From contig NC_044981.1 of assembly GCF_008728515.1 (NCBI RefSeq), forward strand, positions 133,115,937 to 133,179,936: DNA of 64,000 bases, in the 5' to 3' direction. The notes beneath the pieces were generated by a model. The model made no database searches, was not told where the DNA came from, and was given only the letters and a program-made list of their open reading frames with translations. Every line of letters begins with the position of its first letter. Position 1 is the stretch's first letter. Positions 1 to 10,975 of this stretch are shown here, in pieces. This DNA comes from Papio anubis (taxonomy: Eukaryota; Chordata; Mammalia; Primates; Cercopithecidae). Both the position numbers and the translations under genes were made by a program.

Positions 1-1487
1 AGAAGATAGGTGACTAGGAAGCCCTCTGAGCTGTAGGCGGGTGGGGCAGGCTGGAGGACAATGTTTTTCCCTTAATTGAGGGAACTTTCTTTTAACAGTA
101 CTTTAAGATAAGAAAATGTTTACATTTCTTTAAAATACTTCGTATCTTCAGCTTAGGACTGCCACTGTTTTTGTGGGGACTTAATGCATACATTTAAATT
201 ATTTGCCTGTAGAAATGATGGGATGCTTTGTCAGATCACTTAATTGCTAAGATATTAGTGTCATTTAGAGAAATAAACTTTCAGTAATTTTCCCATCTCC
301 TATGTTATAGATTGAAAATTGTGTCATCTCCGTTTTGCAGGGAGAGGAAAAGACTAATCCCTTTTTAAACTTAGCTTGAAGCCTGAAGCTTGAAGGCAAA
401 GTCCAGGGTAGCAGCTCTTAAAATGAAAGGCCCATTCTTATAGCTATTTACACATCTCAGGAGAGACTAATACTTTGTTAATCCGCTTAAAGCAAAATTT
501 CTTCCATAAATTGGGTTTAGATCCCTGTTTCCAAAATTGTGTGTTGGACACTGTTAACAGGTGTTCCATTAAAAAGAGTTTTGTGGTTCAATATTTTGGT
601 GTAAACAAAGTTTACTGCAGTTAGCAAGCAATGAGTTTCTGGGGCAAAAAAAAGTTTACTGCAGGACTTCTTGTAGCATATAATATCCTGGTGAGTGTTT
701 TGAATCTCTAAAAGAGAGATGCAGAGACTTTGTAGCAAGTAACATATTCCAAATTGTTTTTACCTAGGAGCTATTATTATTATTATTATTATTATTTGCA
801 GAATTGTTATTACCATTGTTCCAGGGAACACAGTTTGTGAAATTCCCAAACATGGCTGTCCCTTTATACGTTGAAAAATGTTAAAAAATGTATACTTTGG
901 AATTAGTGAGATATTTTAGGCTTTTTCGTAATAGTCGCAGTTGTTAATGTTTTGAAGCTGTCTTCTGCTTGCTACCATATACTTTACAGATATTGACATG
1001 ATCTGCAGAATCTCCACCTTGGTGAATTTATTTCCATAGTAAGAATATTTCTTTTTAATACTCAAGCTTCACAGAACACAAGTCTTTCAGTAAAACAGTT
1101 TTTACTTTATATCTTCTATAGAGAAAATTTATATTTATGTCTTAAAGCCCAATAAAACATTTTAACCTAAATATGGGGGAAATAAGTGACATGTTGAAAA
1201 CATACACAATGTCAACTAAGAGGATACATACCATTGTCACTGCCTAGAAGCAACTCATAATCTTACTAACTGGTCTTCAGTTAATAGCATTTTAAGCATT
1301 TTGTATTCCAACATGATAGTTTCTTTATTCGACATGGGAGTTTTGTTGCGTATGTTTTAGAAACTGCTTCAGTGTCTTGGGTATATGTGTTACAAGTTTT
1401 TTCTATTTAAAAGTGGCACAGTTTCAGCGTTTTCTTGCAGAACATTGATTTTCAGGTAAGAATCACTGCCACTCAGTTGGAGAGGCT
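1..1487. other. AT-rich intronic sequence, no gene seen
   Basis: Apart from the TAT microsatellite at 772-796, this is ordinary AT-rich sequence. The minus-strand open frame near 517-738 has no recognisable protein features. Confidence 0.6.
772..796. repeat. (TAT)n microsatellite
   Basis: Eight uninterrupted TAT units are read directly. Confidence 0.95.
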
Positions 1488-1662
1488 GTCTTACCTCATT
1501 TAATCCTCATAGCAACCCATTCAGGCTGTTGGTATTATCCTCATTTTACTGATGATGAGACAGAAGCACAGAGAGGTAAAGTAACTTGCCCAAGGTCGCA
1601 CTGCTAGTGGCAGGGCTGAGATTTAGACCTAGGCAATTCGTTGTCAGGGTCTTTACCACTGT
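1488..1662 (-). repeat. MIR SINE fragment
   Basis: The order 'TTTAATCCTCATAGCAAC', 'CTCATTTTACTGATGATGAG', 'CAGAGAGGTAAAGTAACTTG' and 'GCAGGGCTGAGATT' is the reverse complement of the MIR body and tRNA-like head. It is well preserved for a MIR. Confidence 0.85.
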
Positions 1663-2057
1663 GCCATTCAGAGAAATTATTTTGTTTCTATCTTTTGTGA
1701 ACCGAATGCTATTTCTTCAAGTATATACCGAGCAAGTTAAAAGTACAAGGGAATGTTTGCCTGTCTGGTAGTTTGTGTTTGTTTTTGTAATAAAAGCTCT
1801 ACTCCCTTTGGTATTTAGAGAAGGTTATGCCAGTCTGGATTCTAGGCAATTCATTGGTAGTAAAATAGGTACTTTGGGAAATCACCTTAACTGCTTTCAG
1901 GCGCCAAGATGCTATTTACTATAATAAAGTAGTAAATACTTTTACAAAATTCTGCCATTTAGTAAATAGTTTTGTGTTGCCTTGACATCGACTGGCATTT
2001 CATGGTCAGCTGCTCATAAAACTGGGGCAAATTGTATCATCGCAGGAAAGAAGAAAA

Positions 2058-2235
2058 TATATTGAGCACTCTGTATATTCCAAGTACTTTAAGATGGAAT
2101 TTGTTTAATCCTCATAAGATGAGAATTATTATCCTCATCTTAAAACTCAGGTACATGACATAACTGGTCCCAGATGATGTGACCTGTATGTACATCAGCT
2201 TTGGTTTGAACCTCAGTCATTTTCATTGTACTGAG
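2058..2235 (-). repeat. MIR SINE fragment, diverged
   Basis: It contains 'TTGAGCACTCTGTATATTCC', 'TTTAATCCTCATAAGATGAG' and 'ATTATCCTCATCTTAAAACT' in MIR reverse-complement order. It is more decayed than the copy 600 bp upstream. Confidence 0.7.
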
Positions 2236-5200
2236 AGGTGTAGAGTCAGTGCAGTTATTGTTTTTCTCCCTTCTGTGTGCATGTGTCTGAGTGGCAGTGG
2301 GGCCTCAGTTCACAGGGAGGACATCTTCTATGGCAGGCTGTGGTCTGGCTCTTCCTAGCAGCATTTGGGGAGGTCCATGGCTGTAGTGGGGGCCACAGGA
2401 ACCAAGAGGGAAGTAAGAGTTCCTGTAGATAGAGCAGAAGAGAAAGCCCTAGGCTGGGACCTTCTTCTCTCCCTGTTAGTAATCATTTGAAAACTGGAAA
2501 CTCCATAGATGCATTAAAAGTCTTCTGGAACCAGCATGACACAGAAACAAGATATGCTTTGAGAACACCACTGCTACCACCACCATCACTACTGGCATTA
2601 ACGGTTGTATTTTTCTTTTGAAGATGAAGCATCAGATCTTCTTAAGCCTAGAAATAGTACAGTAAGATGGCTCTGAGTCTCCTTATCTCCAGGTCTTCCC
2701 CAACAATCTAGATTGTTTTGGTGCCCTTGCTGTTGCATGAGAACTTTCCACTCAAATCCAAGGACAATTCTCTTTGGGTGTGAAACAGCTTGGAGTTCTC
2801 ATAGTTACTGATGAACAGCTCTTTTTCACATAGTAAAGTCATTTATATATTTCAGGGGGACACAAGGACATTAAAGTCTTGGCCTACCACAGACCCAAAG
2901 GTTCTAAAATAAAATGACCTATTTGGTGGTTCAAAAGTGCCTTTGATTAAATTACTGGATATTTGAGAAGGTGATGAATAAGGACTGGCTGGTGGGAGAG
3001 AATATACTTGTAATAATCTTTTAGTCATGGATCTTTTTCATAGCATGTAGAGTTTCTTAGTTTATAAATATTAGCCAAGTGATCAACTCACTACAGCTCT
3101 TTCAGGAGCTTCTCCATTTTTAGGCAAAGTGATTTGAATTTCTTAGGAAGCCAAAGGTATGGGGATTGCCTTCTTCTTGGTCCTAAACCTAGACCTGTTT
3201 TATAAATAGATGATTTCCAGGCCAAGGTGTCCCTGCATGACATGTTCCCATAAATGTCCTGCTGCCACAAATTACAAATCTTGGCAAAAATAGAATTCTG
3301 TGTCCACTCAAACTGTTCCTGCTTTCCTAGGATGCCATCCCATGCTGCCTTCTCCCTGTAGAGTTCTGTGGGTGATGTCTGTGTGCTTTCATATTACTCC
3401 CCTGAAATTCTGTGCCTTTTTAACCACCTTGACATGATATCGTTTCTCTGTATCCAGGCAAGTGGTTCGTATGGAGGGATCTTCCAAAGTCAGCCAACCT
3501 AGTGCAGGGAGGACAAAGAGAGGGAAGGAAAATATGAATGAACTCTGTGTTACTGGGGACCCAGGCATGATGGAATATTCTTGAGAAAAGGGTTTGCTCA
3601 GGCAAGCTTAACTCCCTGAGGAGGGACAGCCTGCCTTTGAGGAGAGGAGAAGAAGGAAGCATGCATTTTGTAAAGAGTAAAACATTTCACAAGGTACTGA
3701 AAACAAAATCCACAGAAATGCCCAGGCTGCCCAGCCTTTGACTTAGGCCAGTCGGCCCAGAGGTTGTTCAAAGAAAGAGGGGGTCTTTGGGTTTCAGGGC
3801 CAGGAACAGAAAAATGGTCAGGGGCCTGGAAGAGGAGAACAATTATGGAAGGAAAGGGCAGTTGCTCCTCCTCTGTCATTCTACAGAGGTGCTGGCTATG
3901 TCAGTGCTGAGGAAGCCCTGGGCCAAGCCCAGGTGGCCCCTGAGAGGAGACTGCCCGAGGCACTCCTGGCAATGGAGGTGGCTTGCAAGAATAGCCAAGG
4001 ACTGGAGACGCCAGTGTGGGCTGACCAGAAACGGGGGTATCAGATGCATGGACATAGCACTTCCTGGAGCACATGGCTGCAGGGAGGAGTAGCTGTTGCC
4101 CCTTGGAAGCCTTTTGGGAACCTGAAAACAGACTGGGCAGTGGGTGGGTGAGGACTCCCACAATTATGTGAATGTAGTATCAGCCAGAGACCTTTTGTTT
4201 GTTGCCATTGTGGGGTAGTTCACACCTCTGAGATTATGCTTCCTGGTTAGGTGGCGAGAAGCACTTGTTTAGGTGTACTTTTAAAAATTTTTAATTGATA
4301 GTGCTCGAATACAATATATCACTTATAAAACTTTGTTCTGTGAACCCTTGGCCAGTAAGTTTTAATGCTTAGAGAGAGCCTCTCTTCAAATTTCTACCTG
4401 AAATCGTAATAATCTGAGCATCTTGAAGAAATGATTGAAAGTGAATTTTATTAGGAAAAAACAGCTTACTCAGCAAAATGTTAAAGTGCACAGAATTCTT
4501 TTTAGATTAAGATAGATCTTTTCATGGATATGCTAAAGCATTTCTGCATGATTCAATTTTTTCCCACCCCCGAGTAGTAGTTTTCTTTTTCTGTTAGTGG
4601 AGTTCTCTAGGCTTCTAAGGGCCCCATGCTGATTAATGCTGGGGCCAAAGTCTGTGTAGTCTTTATCAAGGAATAAGGCTAGGGAAAGTGTGTGTTTATG
4701 TTGGAGGTGACTGTTTTGGGGCCATTCACTTCCTTCCTTCCCCCATACACATACCACCTGCTTCTTCCCCATCTCATTTGTATTAGTGGACTAAATTAAT
4801 GTTGAACAACCAGTTGGACTGTGAGGATTTTGTGCAATAATATTACATGCATTGTATTTCTCAAAGGATCAGCTTACATTGAGCTCAATATATAAATGAT
4901 TGAGATGCAAAACAGTTGTTATGGGGTGATTTTGTATTCAAGTACCATTTTAAAAAATTCAAAAGTAGTTTGTATTGAATAAGTAATGATAGCATTGAAA
5001 TGAATTTTCAATTTCAAAGATTTTAAGAAAATCTTTGAAAGCATATAAATTTTGCTTTATTCAGATATTGCGAAATATTGTGAATATATGAAATTGTGAA
5101 AGCATATAAAATTTATTTGGTCTCACATGAATCTTCTAGATTGTGACATATGTCATTAAGCTGGTGAAATTGTAGTATGAAATGTTTTTGTTTTCAGGGG

Positions 5201-5740
5201 GAGGAATATGAAATGCTACAAATCTACATAATGCTGTATTATTGATATGTATCCTCTATGCCTGAATATCTTCGAAGTGAATATTTATATCATTTAATAT
5301 TTTATTTGTATTACATATTGGGAAAAAGTAAATAAGGAAAATATTATTTGTTTGAAAATGAACCTTATCTATAGATTCTAAAATTGTACTTGTAAGTAAT
5401 GTAGACAATCAACTCTCTTTGGTCTCTGAATTGTTATGTTTTATTGTATTTGGAATGTGAATCATTTTGCATTTGGAGAAGTTATATGTTGTATATAATA
5501 ATAGATGAGATGAGGGTAAAAATCTACCACTTTTGTTTAAGCCACATCAGATACTAATTGTCTCTGTCTTAAGCATAGCATTTGTAGGTTTCTCTCTGAT
5601 GAACATATATTTAGTTCAGCAGTGGTTTTATTCATTTTTGTGAACTGTTACACTTTAGGCACTGCATGTATATGACGATAATGTAAGAATTATGAATACA
5701 TTATTGGTGCATTTTTACTTATAGTTTCCATACAAATCAT
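2236..5740. other. Unique intronic sequence, no gene seen
   Basis: The stretch 3400-4160 is locally GC-richer and has short overlapping open frames on both strands, none with recognisable domains. From 4780 to 5740 the sequence is very AT-rich and includes the perfect hairpin at 5012-5040. I recognise no transposon in it. Confidence 0.6.
5012..5040. repeat. Perfect 13-bp inverted repeat, 3-nt loop
   Basis: TTTCAAAGATTTT at 5012-5024 is followed by AAG and its exact reverse complement at 5028-5040. Both arms are AT-rich. Confidence 0.9.
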
Positions 5741-5790
5741 TACACATACACCACATACACACACATGCACACACACACACACACACGTGT
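5741..5790. repeat. (CA)n microsatellite, interrupted
   Basis: ACAC repeats are broken by CATA and TG units. The longest pure run is about 16 bases around 5770-5786. Confidence 0.9.
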
Positions 5791-6337
5791 ACATGGGCAG
5801 AACATTTATGTTGATTTTGTAATGAATAAAACATTATAAATGAACTGTTTGGCCACAGCGCTTATATGTCTACTTATTAACATAAGACTCATAATTTAAA
5901 TGTATGCAATTACTTAAAAATGAATCAGCCTCCTTTAGAAATTAGATGACAAGTTTACTTACATGGCCAAACCTCTTTGTAGTTTTGGAATTCAGAATGG
6001 AAATTTGAAGGCTGGACGCCAGGACTGTGGGAGGTACACAAATAATCGTTTTTCCAGAAATACTGTTTTCCAGGTTTCTGTGAAAAGCAAATGCATGCCT
6101 TTTCTAAGTGATGAAATAGAGGAACAGAAAGGTGTCTATATATATGCATTTTGCTTATACACTCACAAGGATTCCTGCAATTATGCTGAAAGGGCATTTT
6201 AATGCAGAACTGTAATGTTTAAGTGGATTCTTATTCCTGTATTATTGAGGAAAGTACTCTGGTGAAGTTTTCAAATTCACAGCAATGTAGGCCCGTTTCT
6301 CCTTCTTGGGGTAGTTAAAAAACAATATACGCCCATT
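5791..6337. other. Unique intronic sequence, no gene seen
   Basis: Short open frames on both strands at 5955-6202 overlap each other and show no domain. No repeat is recognised. Confidence 0.5.
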
Positions 6338-6609
6338 TCAGCACTTTGGGAGGCTGAGGTGGGTGGATCACTTGAGGCTAGGAGTTCGAGACCAGCCTGG
6401 CCAACATGGTGAAACCCCATCTCTACCAAAAATACAAAAATTAGCCGTTCATGAAGGTGCATGCCCACAATCCAAGCTACTCCGGAGGTTGAGGCAGGAG
6501 CGTTGCTTGTACCGAGGAGGCAGAGGTTGCAGTGAGCCGAGATCGCACTACTGCACTCCAGCTTGGGTGACAGAGTGAGAGTGAGTCTCAATAAAACAAA
6601 AACAAAACC
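6338..6609 (+). mobile_element. Alu, 5'-truncated (AluS/J-like)
   Basis: The element starts inside the conserved 'CAGCACTTTGGGAGGCTG' segment and runs through both arms to an A-rich tail. Imperfect flanking duplications (CAATATACGCCC... at 6323 and CAATATATGCCG... at 6641) place a CA microsatellite inside the tail. Confidence 0.92.
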
Positions 6610-6617
6610 ATCCAAGC

Positions 6618-6638
6618 AACCACACACACACACACACA
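6618..6638. repeat. (CA)n microsatellite in an Alu tail
   Basis: About nine CA units lie between the A-rich Alu tail and the downstream target duplication. Confidence 0.9.
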
Positions 6639-7103
6639 AACAATATATGCCGGTTTCTCTTATCCTCACGTGAGAGGGAAATCGAAACTTCTCAGCTGTC
6701 AGGTTTCTCCTTGGTGTCTTTCATGCTGGAGCCTGGCAAGTTTGTTCCCATATGCCTGACAAGGCCTCAGAGATGATCATTAGTGACAGCGCACATTTAT
6801 TCCTCTAGAAATTTCAGATTCGCTCCCTTGATTCTGCTTGTTTAATAAATTCCAGACAAAGGAGAGTAATAGCACATACATTTTGCATGCTAAAGAATTA
6901 CTTAGAATTTGCCTCTTGTTGACTCTGTGACATTGAGATTCTCAAGGAGACAGGAAGAAAATAGAGGTTTTTATATTAGACAATAGTTAGATGCATTGCT
7001 CTTAGCATCAGTCTATTGAATCTCCAAAAGATGGAATCATTGTCACTGGTAGCAGCTATATTTGGTTTTCATCACCCAGTAGAGTAGCTATCAATGACAA
7101 GAC

Positions 7104-7398
7104 TTTTTTTTTTTTTTGACTTGGAGTTTCATTCTTGTTGCCCAGGCCAGAGGGCAATGGCATGATCTCAGCTCACTGCAACCTCTGCCTCTTGCGTTCA
7201 AGTGATTCTCCTGCCTAAGCCTCCCAAGTAGCTGGGATTACAGGTATGTGCCACCATGCTTGGCTAATTTTGTACTTTTAGTAGAGATGGAATTTCACCA
7301 TGTTGGTCAGGCTGGTCTTGAACTCCTGACCTCAGGTGATCCACTCGCCTTGACCTTCCAAAGTGCTGGGACTATAGGCGTGAGCCACTGCGCGCAGC
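7104..7398 (-). mobile_element. Alu, full length (AluS-like)
   Basis: A T-run head is followed by both Alu arms in reverse orientation, ending in CGCGCAGC. Flanks ATGACAAGAC and TTGATAAGAC look like a decayed target duplication. Confidence 0.95.
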
Positions 7399-7662
7399 TT
7401 GATAAGACGTGTTTTTTAGAAACTGCTGTGGTAACTCCTTGGAGTTTAACAGGTGCTTTGTGTACTGTCCCATGTTTTCTACTAAAGATGATAAGCTCTG
7501 TCATATCTGTGTTACAGGACTGGAAGTTACAATTATTATTATGTTAAATCATTTTTAAACAATCTTGCTATAGGTGTTTACAGAAGAATGACATCTTACA
7601 TCCAACTAAGAAGACAGAGAAAGTTTCAGGTTTCATCTTGCTGGCACAGTTGGATAGGATTG

Positions 7663-7722
7663 GGTTTTAGGATAAGAAGGTAAATACATTCTGGTTTTAG
7701 GGGAAGAAGGTAAATACATTCT
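7663..7722. repeat. Two-copy 30-bp tandem duplication
   Basis: Units 7663-7692 and 7693-7722 begin GGTTTTAGG and end AAATACATTCT. They differ at two bases (GATAAG versus GGGAAG). Confidence 0.95.
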
Positions 7723-8808
7723 GAAGAGAGAGAAGTTTGGAAGGAAGTTGATACTGTAAGGATGCTGACATGGCTCTTGGGGAGACGAAGGGAAGATTGG
7801 AACGAGAGGTTGAGGCCACTTTGTGGAAGGTCTTAAAGATCAGTCTTGACTGAAGAATTGGGATTTCTTTTCATCCATGTTTGCTTGTGATCTGCCCACT
7901 CTTCAGAATACCCAATTGCTCTATCAGAGATCACTGGGTCTACTGAACTGGAACTGTCTAATGGATTGGCATTGCAGTGGGAAGAGGGAGCTCTCGATGA
8001 CAAGATGGCATGGTTTTGTGTCTCAGATCCACCCTTATTGGTTAACTGACCTTGGATGAGTTACAAAACATCCCTGTGCCTTAGTGGTGTTGTGAAGATT
8101 TAAGTGAGCTAAAGCACACAGGCCCACTGGAAATAACTGAAAAAAATGCTTGGTTACTATTGAACCTCTTATGCTATCTGAGACAGTTTCCTCCTCTATT
8201 CTGTCATGAACACAGTTTTCAATGAGTATGTGGAAGAATCTAGAGATAGTGTGATGAGAGAGGGAGATGGTCAACACAGGTCAAGGTGTGGGTTAGAGGA
8301 AAGAATGGCACTTTGTATGAATTGTTGCCACTTCCTGTACTGAAGCCTGCCTTCCTAGAGCAAAGATGCTCTCCTATTTCCTTCCCTTGTTCTGGGAAGA
8401 GAATGAAGGTGTGTCCTCAGTCCAGCCCTACTTTGACAGGCTTTGAGCCTGAGCCCATGTGTCCTGATGAGTCCTGCTTGGTGCCTGAGGAGAAGAAAAG
8501 GGTTGTGGCTTGTCAGCCCAGACAGGCAGGAAATGCTTTCTTAACACTATGTGGGTGAGGTTTTAGCTATATGCTGTGTCAGTAGATCCTCAGACTCTTG
8601 GCATTTCCAAACATTAGTAGTTTCTGCCATTTGCAGTAATTTGGAATGTTGGAAACTGGTAACTTACAACTTCTCTGAGACCCATGAACCGAAGTTGCAA
8701 GTCCTAAAGGTGGGGTGCATAGAAGCTGGTCCCTGCATACCTGTTCAACATCTGTAGCCAATTGTCATCTCAAAGGGATGAAACTGTGCTTGCAAAGAAT
8801 GGTTTTAT
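7723..8808. other. Unique intronic sequence, possible L2 remnant
   Basis: The stretch 7770-7870 ('GGAAGGTCTTAAAGATCAG', 'GAATTGGGATTTCTTTTCA') faintly resembles the reverse complement of the L2 3' region. The remainder to 8808 has open frames but no recognisable family. Confidence 0.35.
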
Positions 8809-9136
8809 GGCCAGGTGCAGTGGCTCACGCCTGTAATCCCAGCGCTTTGGGAGGCCGAGTTGGGTGAATAACCTGAGGTCAGGAGTTCGAGACTAGGCTG
8901 GCCAACATGGTGAAACCTCGTCTCTACTAAAAATACAAAAAAAAAAAAAAAAAAAAAAAAAAAAGCCAGGCATGATGGTGTGTGCCTGTAATCACAGCTA
9001 CTCAGGAGGCTGAGGCAGGAGAAGTGCTTGAACCTAGGAGGCGGAGGTTGCAGTAGGGCCAAGATCGCACCATTGCACTCTGGCCTGGACAACGAGAGAG
9101 AGACTCTATCTCAAAAAAAAAAAAAAAAAAAAAAAA
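8809..9136 (+). mobile_element. Alu, full length (AluS-like)
   Basis: It starts GGCCAGGTGCAGTGG and has an expanded A-run (about 25 A) in the mid linker plus a pure A tail. A perfect 8-bp duplication, GGTTTTAT, flanks it at 8801-8808 and 9137-9144. Confidence 0.96.
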
Positions 9137-9144
9137 GGTTTTAT

Positions 9145-10469
9145 TAGGGAGGGAATTCAGTGACAGATAACAGTATGACTCCCCTGACTTCTGAAAGAAA
9201 TATCAGTCTGGAGAAAGACAAAAATCCATATAACTTATAACTTGTAACACTTAAACACTTCTATAGTTGCAAATCTGAGGATTCTGGAAGTTCAGCCCAT
9301 ATTTCTCTGGAATATCCAGGTGGATGGCTTTCTCAGTATCCTAGGGAATAGACTGAACTTTGAAGAAGTCGGTGAGGAGAACCCTGTGAGGAGCCAAGCA
9401 ATTCTGGGTAAGACTCTGGTCTTTGCCAGCTTACCTGCACAGGGAACCTCTATCCTCATATCTTACTGGTGGAGTGGTAGGCTGGAGGCTCCTCTGATTG
9501 GTGAGATTTGGAGGTAAGGTGAGCTTGCAGATGCTCCCTGAATATGATCTAACATGATCGCTTAGGAACTTTCAAAGTTCAAAGATCACTTGTAGAATGT
9601 GCAGGGAGTCTTGTGGGAATAGCTGGGAAGGCAAGCTCACTAAGAGATGAGCAGCCCAGCCTGTAGAGGACAGTGCAAAGGAGAAAGTGGCTGAGGAACA
9701 CAGGGCAGCCGTGGTAGGAGGGTTTGGAAGCGTGGGAGTTCATATTTTACATTATGTTGGTACTTACCACACAAATGAATGGCCCTGTTGGGAAAAGAAC
9801 CTTTATCCAGAGAGGGGATCTGAGGAAATAGTAAGAGTTGGGTTCCGAGAAGCTGTGCTGCATCACGGGAGAGCTAGGTGTTACAGCCTTTTGCAAAAAC
9901 CCAAATTTATTTAATTTTCCTTTAGCCCAGACTTTTCCTTTTCTGTTCTAATTTTCTCCACCTGTGTACCAACCGCCGCCCACCGCCCCCGACCCCGCAA
10001 TGTAAAGGCTCAAGAAGCCTTTTTATTTTACAGTGGAGTCAACTTGCTTTTGATTTTGAAAGTTGTTGCCAACATACAAGGTTGTTGCAAAAAGACTTCT
10101 TCGTTTCCTAGAGGAGGGCTTGAGTAGGGAGAAAACCATCTGGACTTCTCACTTCTGGGAACTCAAGTATTAACTAGATTCATTTTTGTGTGTAGATTTA
10201 GACGGGGAAATACAAGGAAGTGGGAGAGGAAAAAGCTACCTTGTATTTTTCAATACGGAGAAAACTATCAAGTGATCACCATGATGGCACATTTAATGGT
10301 TGCATCTAAGTCTGAATAGAATTTTTGAGAAGGCTGGGCTTTTTTGACATCTCTCTTTAATCAATATATAATAATAACAACTAACCTTTAAACCATACCG
10401 TCAATTTGCCTGGTATTATGTCCTTTATAATATCCTATATTTGAATATTGACTCATTTATATTTCACAC
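9145..10469. other. Unique intronic sequence, no gene seen
   Basis: A C-rich patch lies at about 9960-9998. A 25-base match to 11464-11488 starts at 9552. No transposon or exon is recognised. Confidence 0.5.
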
Positions 10470-10788
10470 TTTTTTTTTTTCTTTTTTTAGGCGGAGTCTT
10501 GCTCTGTCAGCCCATCTGTCAGGATGGAGTGCAGTGGTGTGATCTCAGCTCGCTGCAACCTCTGGCTCGCGGGTTCAAGCGATTCTCCTGCCTCAGCCTC
10601 CCAAGTAGCTGGGATTACAGGTGCCTGCCACCATGCCTGGCTAATTTTTGCATTTTTAGTAGAGATGGGTTTTCACCATATTGGCCAGGCTGGTCTTGAA
10701 CTCCTGACCTCAAGTGATCCACCCACCTCGGCCTCGGCCTCGGCCTCCCAAAGTACTGGGATTATACATGTGAGCCACTGCGCCCAGC
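10470..10788 (-). mobile_element. Alu, full length (AluS-like)
   Basis: A T-rich head, both arms reversed, and a CGCCCAGCC end are all visible. Target duplications around ATATTTCA flank it. The 6-bp unit CCTCGG occurs three times in a row at 10726-10743, where Alu normally has one. Confidence 0.95.
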
Positions 10789-10814
10789 CCTATATTTCAT
10801 GATTCTATGAGAGT

Positions 10815-10975
10815 AGGTATAGTTATGGTCTCTATTTTATAGTTGGGGAAACCAAGACCCAAAAGTGAAGAAAACTTGCTCGAGGTGACATGCTAGGAAT
10901 GTGGTGGGGCTGCTTTGAAACCCTGGCAGCCTGGTTGCAGAGGCTGTCCTATGAATTACTACACCGTGTCCACTG
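10815..10975 (-). repeat. MIR SINE fragment
   Basis: 'CTCTATTTTATAGTTGGGGA', 'GAAAACTTGCTCGAGGTGAC' and 'TGTGGTGGGGCTGCTTTGAA' follow MIR reverse-complement order. Confidence 0.7.

Noticed and set aside
3787..4163. Cluster of overlapping open frames on both strands
   Set aside because: A locally GC-rich patch has few stop codons in all frames. No domain, splice signals or start context support coding.
6277..6669. 130-codon minus-strand open frame
   Set aside because: It is antisense Alu plus a CA repeat, not a gene.
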